64,000 nt of DNA from Triangularia verruculosa (Eukaryota; Ascomycota; Sordariomycetes; Sordariales; Podosporaceae), in contig MU863876.1 of NCBI GenBank assembly GCA_033296885.1, forward strand, positions 1 through 64,000. The letters are read 5' to 3'. Positions 36,351 to 48,500 of the stretch are shown here, piece after piece. Each line of letters starts with the position of its first letter. Positions within the stretch are counted from its first letter, which is position 1. The notes beneath the pieces were generated by a model. That model had not been told where the DNA came from and did no database searches. It was given only the letters and a program-made list of their open reading frames with translations. The position numbers and the translations under genes were made by a program.

Positions 36351-38640
36351 TAATCGGCGATAACCACTTCCTTTACCCGAATTTCTATAGATATAATAGA
36401 AAAACCTATAGTCCTCCCAGAATTATTAAACGTTATCTGTAAATACCGATAAAGAAACCTAATTTAATTCGAAGAAAACTATTTTAGAATTTAATAAAAT
36501 TATAAATCTAATCCTACCCTCGAAAAAAGTAAAGAAAATACATAGCCTAATAATACTTATTAATTTCCTATATAGGATAACTTTATATTATTCCGAGAAG
36601 TTTCTACCTCTTTTCCGGTTAATAGTAAAGAAAGGGGGCCGTATCGGCTACCCTATCCGATATTTAATTAAATAGAAATTAAATTATATTAACGTTATTT
36701 TCGCTATAAATTTTACCCGCTACTTACTACCCTACCCAACTCTTCTAAATTATATATAATATAAAAAATCTTTATACCTAAATATTAAAATATAGCCTTT
36801 TCTGCTATTTTATAAACCTAAAAAGAATAACTAACGATACTTAAGTTTTAATATCTAAATAAATATAACAGCGGGAAAACTCCCGAAGGCCGTAAATATA
36901 TTCTATATAACCCAGGTAAAAATAACTAAGCCGGTTAAAAACTAATACATTAAATAGAGATATAGGTATATAGAACTAAAATATATTATCGCCTTCGCCC
37001 ATTCGAAGGCTATAATCTTTAACTAAATACTACCAAAATTATAAATATAGATTCCTTAGTACTTACTACAGTCCTAAAGTTCAAGGTCCCTAATATATCC
37101 GGTCTATAATAATACTTAGTATATTTAGATATATTTAGGTATATTTAATATATTTAAATATATTTAAATATATTTAGTTACGTTTAATATATTTAGTACC
37201 TCTAAATAGCCTTATCTAAGCTTTACGCAATACATTATATAGGCTTCGTTTAACTAAACTACACAATATATATTTTATTTCTTACCGGTATACCGTTAAT
37301 AATATCCTAATTTTAATTCTAGTCCGTAGATTAACTTACCGTAAGGAGAATCGAATACCGTAATCGGATAGTTTAAGGAAAACCTTACGTAAATAGAAAT
37401 ATATAAGTAAGTAGTATATTTAATAGCCCTTATTAATAAGTCTAAAAAAAAGAAGCTTATTTTACTTATTAAAGCGGCCCGATTAAGAGACTAAATTATA
37501 TATATCGGGGAAATAGCTTACACTTTAGTAAGGTATACGAAATATACAGCTATAGGACTTACCGTAATTTCTTAAATAAAGGAAAATTTACTATCGGTTA
37601 AAGCAATTTAGTTAAGATATTAAATTATATATATTAATTTATAGAGATCGTTTTACGATAGAAGTATAATGATCTATATTAGCTTGCGATCTATATTAAT
37701 AGATATTTAACTAGTTTTAATCATTAAATTCTAATTTAATTAAGTATTTATAACGTTTTAATAATTAATAGCTTTATTCTATTATACCGGTAATATAGAA
37801 GCCCGGCTACTACGTTTAATATATATTAACGTTCCTTCTTTACTTCCCTTTAATATCTTCGAAATACTCTTTATATCCTAAATTATCTTCGTAATTCTCT
37901 CTTTTATAATATCTTTTAATAAATTATTTATCGAATCTTATAAAGTATTAATATTATATTTATATTATAATATAAAGCAAGGTATTACCTATATCTATAA
38001 AAGATTTATATTCTTCGGAAAAGTAATTAAAGATTTCTTTATATTTATACTTTTTACTTTCGGCCTATACTATATATTTTTTATAAGTTTATTACCCCAC
38101 TTCATATTTTACCTCTTCGATTAAATAAAACGTAAATACTTAAATCTTTTACTAAAATTTAAACTCCGTTAAAAAACCTTATAAAAATATTACTTTAAAT
38201 CCCCTTTTAAAGTAAACTAAATTCGAATTAATAATTACTATCCCTCCTACGATACTAACCACCTTAATCCAGACTATCTCGGCGTATTAATTATTCCTCT
38301 CTATACTATTTATTCCTCTTTAATTTCTATCTACTTTATATAAAATCGTACTTTACACTTCCACTCTTTACACTATACAATATACCGGTTAGCGAACCTT
38401 ATATTCAAATACTATCTCTAGACGCCAAAGAAGCGGCCTACTTCGGTTATAACTACTAATAACTAGGAAAAGTAAATAGTCCGAAATTATAGTTCGAAAG
38501 GTTAAAAAACGAATAAAAGTTTCGAAGTAATATAGTTTAAATAGGCGGCGAAGAATACTATATTAAAAAAAGGCTAAATAAAAGGTCTTTTAAAGTTATT
38601 TTCGAAAGCGATAAGTTCTTTAAAAAAGACTTACTTCTAG
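36351..38640. other. AT-rich RIP block, content unidentified
   Basis: Strongly AT- and TpA-rich with no frame. Some segments (36360-36740, 37310-37570) keep codon-like texture, but I could not assign a family. An ATATTTAGATATATTTAGGT-type low-complexity stretch lies at 37110-37200. Confidence 0.5.
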
Positions 38641-38649
38641 TAGCTATTA

Positions 38650-39773
38650 AATTCGTAAATAACTTTCCCTAATTAATAATATATAATATAAAATAAAGAT
38701 TAATATATACCGAAATTAAAAATTAAAATACTTTAATAACTTTTAACTATAAAACGAGTATTATATTTATAGAACTTTCTTCGACGGTAATTAAAAGTTA
38801 ATAAATAATATTCCAAAAGTTTATTTTTTTAATTCCTTTAATTTTTATAATATCTTTATAATAAACCTTTTTAATTATTTTTTCGAAAATCTCTTTTAAA
38901 AATATAAGCGGAAATTTATACTTAAAATAATAATTTTATTAACTAAATATATAATATATATCTATATTTATTTTAAAATACTAAATTTAATATACTTTTT
39001 AATTATATATAATTAGATTTATTTATACGAAAGGTATTATATACCGAGATTTTAAACTTTAAAATTTTCTTATAAAAAGACTAGGAATATCCGCCGCTAA
39101 TAAAATATATTTTATCGATTTTAGTATAACTAAACGCTACTAAAATCTAAAAACTTAAAAATATATCCCTTATAGTAAAAAACAACAGCTCTTAGGTACT
39201 ACGAGGTATATAAACATTAATACTTACCTTAGGCGGGAGTAATTACGGCGAGACGATCTCGAGGCTTTATACTATATATAGCTATATTTCCTAAGGGGCG
39301 GTTTACCGTAGTAAGGGACGAAGGCGTCTACGAAGTATACGCGAATCGGGGAGAAGAAGTAATAAGTAACGATTGACGATCTATATACCGGCTTTCCGGA
39401 GGAGTTTACTAAGTATCTTCGGTATATCCGTAGCTTGGGTTTTAAGGATTAGCCGGATTACAACTATCTATAGAATCTTCTTTCATAGGTGTTGAAAGAT
39501 GCTGGCGAGGTTGATGATGGCGAGTTTAACTGGATAAAGGTTGGGGAAGAGAGGCTCAGAGAACTGGGGGTACGGCCGCCGCCCGGGCCCATTGGCGGCA
39601 ATGCTTCGCCGCCGGCGCTACTAGCAGCGACGGGCATGACCGGGAAACGAACCCGTAAGGATTCAGTTCCTGATCCAGGGCAAGCCCGAGGGCTCCCTGC
39701 GCTCCTCCACAGACTTCCCGATGGGGGAGCGGCCGGCATTGAGGAGGAGTCTGGGAATTGTGGATCAGGTTGA
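38650..39773 (+). pseudogene. Casein kinase I-like pseudogene, half RIP-degraded
   Basis: Read across stops, this gives a CK1-type kinase: a possible catalytic region with KGIIYRDFK (His to Tyr) near 39030, then KQQLLGTTRYINI near 39180, a GETI...L dimer near 39250, and YTGFPEEFTKYLRYIRSLGF near 39390-39435. From about 39485 the sequence is unmutated and open (DAGEVDDGEFNWIKVGEER) and runs through a Pro/Gly-rich tail to the stop at 39773. CK1 kinases phosphorylate acidic-primed substrates in many pathways. The N-terminal half is destroyed, so no kinase is expected. Confidence 0.72.
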
Positions 39774-42380
39774 ATTTGGCGAGCTAGCATACACAGAGGT
39801 AGGGAGTCGTTGGGGACCTCTCTTACGTACTGACAGGGTTTCAAGAATTTTCCAATGCCCGATAATCTGCTTCTGCAGGATACATAGCCGGCTTTTCTCA
39901 CCTATTCCGACATAAATGAGATAGCTACCTACTTCACAGGTCAGAAAGGGCAGACTTTACATTTAACTCCCTCAGATTCCCGTTAGTAGGACCTCTGCAT
40001 CTTCCATTCTCAGATATTTTCTCCAAAATCTATCTCAGTTTTCATACAATTAAGCTTTCAATAACACGTTCTAACAAAGACCGTCATGACAACTCATCAA
40101 CTGGATGAGCTTCCACGTCCTAAGCATACGCCGCAGGGACCATCGTCGTCTCGCAGAGAACCGTCCGTCTGATCCGACAAAGTGGATTTATCGCACCTAT
40201 GTTGTTCGACGGATCGTCCAGGAAAAGATGAGGTTGTCGAGCCATCTTGCGCATCACAATGTACGGCTTATGCATTTGCGCTAGCTCTACCTTGAATGAA
40301 CGGTTTGTGGCGGTGGGGTGGAAATATCAAGGAGACGGTGAGGCTCTGTTAGCTCCAGAACAGGGATTTTGACGGTGCAAGGTAGGCATGAGGAATGGCG
40401 ACGATGAGCTTGACGGCAGTGCATACGAGTTGGTGTTCCCCGCTTAACGAGAATGCTCCCGACATGGCATCTCTGGACGCAGCATAGGTACCCTGCCTTT
40501 TAGCGCTGTGCCATACCCTTGAGAGTGACGTACCTGGCTCTCCTGATAAGCACCCTTGGTAGCATACACCCCCCATCCGGTGCTTTTGTGCAAGACTGTT
40601 TTGGCCGAGGAAAGCGCCATCGTTGGTGAGCTGGGTAGCCCCCCCGGACATGACGTCGCAGCGCTGACATGTCTCCACATGTACATCACCGCTTTCTCGG
40701 TGTGCTGTTACAGCGTGCTGCTCAACGTGCGTCTAAAAGGGCCTGCCTGGAGACCAGCACTTTTCCAAGTATATACGCGCTGTGCCGTGTTTGGGCACAT
40801 CTCGCGGCAGGGTCGCAATCTTGGTCTGGCTGCTTTCGTCACAAAAGCCAACGCATGGTCGGAAATGTGACTGGCCTAGCTGTTCTAGCAAACGCACAAA
40901 GAATTGAATGCGGCCTCGCTTCAAGTCACCTAATTCGTGTAAGCTAGTTTTGGTTGCGAGTGGCATAAATCCTGTCCTCCGCTGTTATCTTGAGCCCTTT
41001 GTTCTTCCAAAGAGGCCCTCTTCTCTCACACACACTCTCTCGACCTACCATCCTTTCTTGCGGCGTGCCAGCCCAAACGATATTCTTCCAAGGTCTACTC
41101 TTCCTCTCGGCAAATTATCAGAGCCGTTTTACCTTGTCCCAAAGCTACTTCGGTAAGTATGGCAACGTTATGGCGACTCACCGTGAGATTTCCTAACCGT
41201 ATTGTCTAGATTTCCAAACACAACAGCGTCAGAATGCCCCACAAGCGCAAGGTGGTAGCCTACGTCATTGATGAGGGGGCTTTCTCCATACCAGACGGGA
41301 GCGCGCGCCAGCGAGTGGAGGAGTCCATCGTGCAGGACCTTGACAACAATTTCAACGTGATTATCTTTGATGGGAGCGATCAGGCAACAAGACAGCTTTT
41401 GCACCCACCGGGGCCATGTTCAGAACGAGCTACCATCTAAGGCACGGGGGCGGCGGGTGATCATCTTGACCCGAGGGCAGTCTGACTATGGAAACTCGCT
41501 ATCGCGTGCTATGAAGCTCTTCAGAGCCAGGTCCGCAAAGGAGGTGACATTCTTTGTCAGCGATACGCGTACCATGCCTTACCTTGCATATTCAGAAATG
41601 CGTTTGAGTATTTCAGAAGCGCAGGCCCATGCTCAGCATCATCAACTCCATCATTTAACGGTCGAATCGTTGGAAAAGGCGGGGAAGAAGAGTATGAAAT
41701 TAGTTCTGATTCACTTGACGCGACATACCACGACAACGATCTATGACATATCTTCTGACCGGAGCGCTCAGTGTTACTATAAATACAAAGAAGACAAGTT
41801 TTAGGCGGTGGTTTCATCAGATCAATGGGAAGGCTTGGGGCTAGGTAACGGGTGTATGGCTACGATCGTGCTAGAAAGTAATTTGAAAAGTCGGATATAC
41901 CTCAGCTTGGTCTAGGATAATGTCTTCTGTGATTATTCGAGGATGTGTAGTAAGCCTATTAGAGGCTCCTTGGGTACGTTCCGCTTTGCAAGACGACGCG
42001 TAATTTCACGATTGCCTCCAGAATCCGTCGAATAATTGGGCAAGGCCTTGATGGCTTCCGCGCCTTGTTCTATTCATTGACGGCTCACCGCTCTGATCAG
42101 TGTGAATGCGTCATGCAGCACCGGAACCAGATTCCGGCTTGTACCGCAGCCTGGTCAAATATCCTTGGGATCCTGTTGAACTTGGAGCCACTTCCGGTTT
42201 CTCTTCTAAATTAAAACCCTAGCTCCAAAAACGGGGGGTTCGTCTATCTGCCAAATCTCACCTCTCAGTTCTCGCAGCTTCTACCCTTCTCCAGCAACCC
42301 CCCCACCCAGCATCCGCAACAATCCCCATCTCCAAGCATCCCAAAGTGGCTCCTTAGCATCACCCCCGCACATCCGCTAA
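39774..42380. other. No confident gene; decayed fragments
   Basis: A 28-codon open start at 40086-40171 (MTTHQLDELPRPKHTPQGPS) looks like the N-terminal scrap of a gene family, and its middle (about 40137-40180) recurs at 28510-28555. 40800-40870 is inverted relative to 29803-29870. Frames at 41234-41440 and 41367-41804 are open but have no recognised domain. Confidence 0.35.
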
Positions 42381-42635
42381 CAAGTTAGCAAGATCGTTTT
42401 AACCGGTGAAGTGCTGCGTCGTCTGGGCTCCCACCACAATTGTCGTTTTGCAGCCTCGCCGGTTAGCGTTCGCGAGTTTGCCCCGGCAGGGATGCTGGTG
42501 GAGCCAGATAGCGGCGTGGGATGGTCTCCGAAGCGGGGCTGGACACCTCCAAGGCGCCGCTTCGAATTCGTTCATCCCTGGCGAGCAGATCCACCCTGTT
42601 ATAAAACTTCTCCGCTTGATCGACAAAACGACTAG
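42381..42635 (+). CDS. Unrecognised open frame
   Basis: The frame is open through GEVLRRLGSHHNCRF and WTPPRRRFEFVHPW to a TGA at 42635. It is rich in Arg, Pro and Trp and GC-balanced, so it could be an exon fragment. No family recognised. Its downstream end runs into the 42620-42700 block shared with 26245-26320. Confidence 0.2.
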   Translation, partial: QVSKIVLTGEVLRRLGSHHNCRFAASPVSVREFAPAGMLVEPDSGVGWSPKRGWTPPRRRFEFVHPWRADPPCYKTSPLDRQND

Positions 42636-43127
42636 CCAGCTTGGCAACCAAACCCGCGGGTCAGTAGAGGGGTGGCCATAAAAGATTGCGTTAATGTAAG
42701 AGCCTCCCGCCCAGCCGCGTGCTCGCATTTGATCTGCCGCAAAGACTGAATATATCACCGTTTCCGCTTAGTGTGATACTGCGGTGTGATAATGCTTACC
42801 TCAAACGGTGCACCCAATAATCCAAATCTGGAAATAGGGAAGGGAAGAGGTAAGACTATCGCAGTGTGATGTTCGGCCATGCACGGGCCAAAGCCACAGA
42901 CCTTCCAGCAGATATTTGCTTCTTTATGCACCTCGATGACATACCTACTAGGTGCCAAGTTTCGTTCACGATCTGCGGTTTTATGCCCCTCGTACCAGAC
43001 TCCACATCAGAGGCCTGGTCACCGGGAGGGTCGAGACCCCCGTTCCCGCGGTATATGGTAAGAGGGTGACTTTGGCTAGATGACAGTCCTAGGCATTCCA
43101 CCCCTATTCCCTCCCCCTGAGCCTAAG
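42636..43127. other. No recognised gene
   Basis: Starts with the repeat block shared with 26245-26320, then GC-balanced sequence in which opposing frames have no domain support. Confidence 0.4.
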
Positions 43128-43534
43128 TGTCACGTTCTCGAACGCAGGTGCCCGGCGACGCTGACCAATTAGACGACGATAGACAGTGACCAATCAGATG
43201 GACGGAAGGTAGACCTATCAGGAGAGGATCATTGGATTGGGATCATGATCCAGGAGCGAGATCGTTGGATCATTGCGATGATCCTACGATCCAACATTAG
43301 GGATCATTGGGGAAGGACAATGATCCAGGAGAACTATGGACTATATATACGAAGGATCTTGCCCGTGTAGATAGTTCCGTAGTATGCAATTCAGATTGTA
43401 AGCTCTACGACCTAGCGCCTACAAGAGACAATTGGTGATCTTGTTGTGTACCTTTTGGCTACACCGAACCGTTATTCAGAAGCAGCCTTCAACCCAGTAT
43501 CCCTCTCAGAGGTTCTGATCAGGGGTTCGTCACA
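43128..43534 (+). mobile_element. Solo LTR related to the Gypsy LTR
   Basis: 407 bp, beginning TGTCACGTTCTCG and ending GGGGTTCGTCACA. It contains a TATATATA box at about 43341 and a GATCC-rich 5' half. The 3' half is nearly identical to the reverse complements of 24118-24330 and 52338-52550. Flanks do not show a matching 5-bp duplication. A 39-bp scrap of the same 3' end recurs at 43909-43947. Confidence 0.78.
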
Positions 43535-43584
43535 GTCTGCAGCCGTCATCTTTCACCTGTCAGGCGTGGGTCACATAACCTACC

Positions 43585-43765
43585 TGTCACGGCACCAAAT
43601 CAACGAGGAATAGTGGCTTAGTCATACGGTAGAGCAGGGATCAGGGCGCTCGGACCACATGCGTACAGACTTAGTGCTCTAGTTCGGAGAGAGCTCCGCT
43701 CCTCTTTCTCTCTCCTTCGTGCAATAACAAGAAACCCTACCTAGTCCTTGGTTGGCACTGTGACA
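43585..43765. mobile_element. 181-bp solo LTR-like element with TSD CTACC
   Basis: Begins TGTCACGGCACC and ends TTGGCACTGTGACA, so the termini are an imperfect inverted repeat with TG...CA ends. CTACC is present on both sides (43580-43584 and 43766-43770). The interior has no coding capacity. It could be a short solo LTR or a TRIM remnant. Confidence 0.7.
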
Positions 43766-45065
43766 CTACCATTCACGTGCCCTACCTTCCAGTTGTAATA
43801 TTTAGTCTAGCTTGCAGGACTACACCTCTTGGTTCCTGCAACCTACTTTTGTAATAAAAAGGTCTTCCTTAACTTGCCACGTGCCAGTCCTGAAGCCCCG
43901 TCCGTGACAATCCCTCTCAGAGGTTCTGATCAGGGGTTCATCACACAGTGTCGATCGAATTGTATTGTTCGCGAGAAGAAGTTTACTTTCTTGCGTAAAG
44001 TCACCCATTGTTTTTGGGAGAGAAAACGCGGGTCCAAGTGAAAGGGTGGTGTTAGCGGGGAAAGTGCGTCGCGAGGTGATGGAGCGTGGGTCCCGGCCCA
44101 GTGGTCTATCCTGATTGGTTAGGTATGATTGGCTCGGGGCGCCCTGTGCCCCTTGCGCCGTGGTCCGGTCTGTGCCGCTCGTTGGTTAATTTGTGACACT
44201 AGTATTATCACGGCGCAGCATCTTGGAGGACTAAGAACATTCCATCAAGTGACAGCTCGCCAGGGGAGACAAATCAAATGTGCCACCTGTATAGTCTCAA
44301 GCGCACCCTTTCGAGTCATCATAAGTCACGATGAGTTCCTCCGAACCAATATTGCAGCGAGCCAGGTCTTCTTCCAATTTATCAGCATACGCAGTAAAGA
44401 TGGTGGCCCTAGAGAATCCACATTGTAGACAGGGAGACGGTCCTCTGGAACGAATATTGCACCGCAGTGAGCTAGGCCCATTTACGATTTATCAGCATAC
44501 GCAGTAAGATGGTGACCCCGGAGACCCCTCGTTGTAGACAGGGATACGGTTCGGGTGACTCAGATCCCCCTTCCCAAAACCAAAGATCGCAAAGTCATGA
44601 AGTGGAAAACCCCAGGTAGGGCCGCAAGTAACGCTATTGGCCAATGGAGACTAAAGCTGCCTCACCTGATGGTTTGGGTGTCAATCTCTTCATCGTTCGG
44701 AGTCATTCCCCCATAAGGAGTATATGCTTCGCTATCTCCATATTAAGTCAGTGGTTGAAGGAGGGTTGCAGGTCCAGGATATACCTCCTTTTTACATGCG
44801 TCGTCGACTGCGAATGGACCAATACAGCCAGCTGTGACGCCTTTACGTCCGTAATAATTGATAATTCGCCAGTTCTTTGGCCCGTCCCGGTCTCCGGGGC
44901 TCTCTAGGGAGGCAGTGCTCATGCAGGCCAACCCAGACTTCACTCTCAGCTCCGAGATTATTCGGAGGTCAACCGACAGAATGGTTGGTTCCCGATTGTT
45001 CTCCCACTCCCAAGATGCTTTCGAAATAGCATGAGTTCCAGATGCAACCGCCTCCTGGTCGTACC
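43766..45065. other. No recognised gene; tandem duplication
   Basis: 44335-44440 and 44445-44550 are a tandem duplication of about 105 bp, aligned on TTTATCAGCATACGCAGTAA and GTAGACAGGGA and diverged. The remainder has no domain-bearing frame. Confidence 0.45.
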
Positions 45066-45331
45066 TGTAACGGGCTGTGCCCGATATGGGCCTCGGTAAC
45101 TCTCGGCCATGTATGGGGATCCTAAGGATGAAGCTATTCCGAGAACACACTTGGCACTGCAAACCAGAAACATCTGGAACCTTCTCTTTCAGCGCTCAGA
45201 CCAACTTGCACAATTATATCAGAAGCGCGCTGGACAACCTTCTTCCCTTCTTTCTTTCTTTTCTTCTTCACTCAAGGATTTTAGTAGCGTAGGTAGCACC
45301 AATTGCAACATATTGCTGCGAGCCCATTACA
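45066..45331. mobile_element. 266-bp solo LTR, inverted copy of 22336-22601
   Basis: Same length as the copy in the Helitron helicase and nearly identical in reverse complement; one visible difference is a C/T transition in the GAACAYACTTGGC block. TGTAACGGGCT / AGCCCATTACA termini and a 5-bp target duplication GTACC (45061-45065, 45332-45336). It ends about 180 bp upstream of the SGNH gene start. Confidence 0.87.
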
Positions 45332-45513
45332 GTACCGAGATTGGACGGTGGTTCTGGATCGTTGGATCGAATCGGTTCAGTCTCCTGATGCCGCGAGAGC
45401 CAGAGTGTGTAAGGAGCGGAATTCGCTTTAAGTAGAAGCCTTTCCTTCTGTATCCAACATACGTGACTCGGTATCACCATGCTCCCTATACCCAATCAAT
45501 CTTTTCACACGAT

Positions 45514-48500
45514 ATGAGGTTATTAGGGTCCTGGCAGGCGTTTGCTTGTTGGATATCGCTCCTCTTCCTCGTCTCGCAGGGGCTTACTCGCACCCATCAT
45601 CTCAATGACTCTTCGTACTCATTCTACGATGGCGGCAACGATCAAGCCTCCATTCAGCGACGAGCTGATGATTTCTACCTCCGTATCCTTCCCCTCGGGG
45701 CCTCAATTACCTTCGGCGAGAAATCAAGCCAAGGAGCGGGCTATCGGAAGTTCCTTCGTGATAAGCTCCGGTACGATGGCTGGAAGGTTAACATGGTTGG
45801 CTCGAGGAATAGTGGCGGCATGTCAGATGGTGTAGGTCATTCCCAATTTGCCCCGTCAGCCATAGGCATTAGTTAACCGATTGCTTCTAGGATAACGAGG
45901 GATGGCCTGGGTACAGAGTCGACGAGGTACTCAATCGCGCACAGGTCGTCATGCCCTCGCTCAAGCCCAACGTGGTCCTAATCAACGCCGGAACCAACGA
46001 TGCCACGCAGGATTACTTCATCGATACCATCGAGCAGAGAATGAGAAGCATGATCGACTACATTTTCAGAACAGTCCCTAACACCGTCGTCGTCCTCTCC
46101 ACCCTCGTCCCCAATGTCCTTAACCAGGCAAACGTTGACATAATCAACGCCAAGTACTGGAGACTGGCCGGCGACCTGCAGAGAGCCAACAGGCACATCG
46201 TCGTCGCCGACATGGACTGGCTTACTCTGGCGGACCTCGCGGACCACACACACCCGAACGACAACGGTTACAAGAAGATGGCCGCATCCTGGGCAAAGGC
46301 CATCGACTTCGCCGATGATCATGGCTGGCTCCAAGCACCGGACAGCAATGTCAACTTTGAGGACGAAGGGGGAGGTGGCCAGACCTGCGACAAAGTCATC
46401 GGGAGCGGCAACCTGGACGACCGTGGGAAGACTCAGGTGCTCAAGGCTCTGTCCCCGCGCATCATTGATGATGGGAAGTACACCCACGCCTCAGTCTCTA
46501 TGGGTAGGATTCATACCGGGTTCTATGTGGAGCCGCATGACGTCTGGTTTGCTCAGCTGGTCAACGCTGAGGGGGCAGACCGCGGGAGTGAGCGCGATGA
46601 CTGGATTTTCAGTGACGGCACTGGGATACACATGCGCGTCAATAATGGGAACGGCGTCTTTGGTAACAAGGTTACCATCAATGTCAAGCGGACTTGTGCA
46701 GTCAATGGTAAACCGACCTCCAGTTCGATCGCCGAGTGCAGTGAATATCGAATATCTACTTACGTTCATTTTCATTAGGGACGAGATGGGGTGACGTCGT
46801 ATGTTCAAACTTCAGTTTCCCTTCGCGCTTAATAAAGAAGTATATGGGCCTGACAACGTACTATCTTAGAATAGCGACGGACTTGACGACTTCATATGCA
46901 TATCACCTAACGGCGCCATGTAAGTCTTAAGTTCAGGGCCTCCACGCTACATTGTAATTCCAACTAACTTCCTCCAAGGCACGTTTCCATCAACGTTGGA
47001 GGGAATCCACCACAGTTCAGTGACGTCGGTCTTGTGAGTCTTTGGCTTCGGTGACTCCCTTGCTCTAGGATAGCAATGAGGCGCATCTCGCAGTTGATGA
47101 TGACGCGGGGCCGCTAACGCGTTGCGCAGTATAAAAACGCCATCACCGGGTACTCTCTTACCAATGTCCGCCTCGGTGGTATGTCATCCTTGCGAGTTTC
47201 AGGTCTTCAAGGCTACCCAATTAAATCAAGGCTGACGTTGGATGCACATGAGATAGATATTGACGGTGACGGAAGACTTGACTACTGCGTCGTTGCCGGC
47301 AACGGGGACATCTACTGCTGGCGCAATGGCGGCCAGGGTGATATGGCGGAATATTGGCAAGACTTTGGAGCCGGCAGTCCGGTTTTCACAGGTAAAGGAA
47401 TAGGAAGTATTGACGGTGTCCGCCTAGGTAAGTTATGGTACTTCCCAAACGACAATCGGCCGTTTCCACTTCAGTCCATCTCGGCCTCGAGCTCGGCTAC
47501 CCTCCCGCAGTTGTCAGACACCTTGCTGACGTTCTCGTTATTCACTTTGCTGAAGTTGACATCAATGGAGAGTAAGCCCCCTAGATACCGGACTAAACCA
47601 TCACCAGCCTGGGATTAACAGTTTTGCCACGTCTATAGTTTTCGGGCTGATTGGCTGTGGATGGATGAGAATGGACAAGTCACCACCTACATCAATCAGC
47701 GGAACGCGGACAAGGGCATGATTCCCTACTGGGATAGCGTTGGTGTGACCCACCAGGGGATGGGAGAGCCATCCCGCAAACATATCCGGTTCGCGCGCCT
47801 TTACGACAGCGGCAGAGCAGACGTAAGTAGAAAGAAGACTGCATAGTCGTTTTAGTATCCGGGGGATTATTGCTAACCCCTAGTTTCGCACGACCAGTAT
47901 GTTCATGTCAAATGTCTCACTTTTGCGAATAACCGGTGCGACTACGAGGTTCTAGCCTGGAAGAACACGGGGAGCGGTGGGAAGCATCAGAAAGGTAAGA
48001 TAATCAGCCCCCGCCATCTATTGCCGTGCGCCTGTGCTAATTTAAGTCTCATCAAGGTGATGGTGCCTATTGGTGCGACATGGATGGTAACGGGAATGAT
48101 GAATACGTCTTCATCGACCATCTGGGCCGCATTACCATCTTCAGGAATGTCAACACGCCTCCAGCGACTAACTACGAGTCGTGGTCTGACAAGGGGATCG
48201 TCCTCGAGACAGGACTAGACCGCAAGTCGCTCCACCTCGCCGATTGGAACGGGGATGGCAAGTGCGATGTCATTGCAGTGACAAAGGCTACCGGGGCGCT
48301 TGACGTATGGTACACATCCTTCAACGCAGCAACAAACACTTTCAGCTTCAGCGCCAAGACCAGGGTGGTTCAGTCCGGCTGCACGCAGGGCTGGGGAGTC
48401 GGACGCTACGACCTGGGGATGAGGTTTGCAGATATCGAGTAAGTTACCGTCGCCCGGAACATCCAGGATGGGAAGGTTGACTGAGCTATTTGCAGTGGCG

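Noticed and set aside
45463..48442. Several frames reading through GT...AG intervals of the SGNH locus
   Set aside because: The extra residues after each donor are intron read-through; the phase-consistent exon chain explains the region better.
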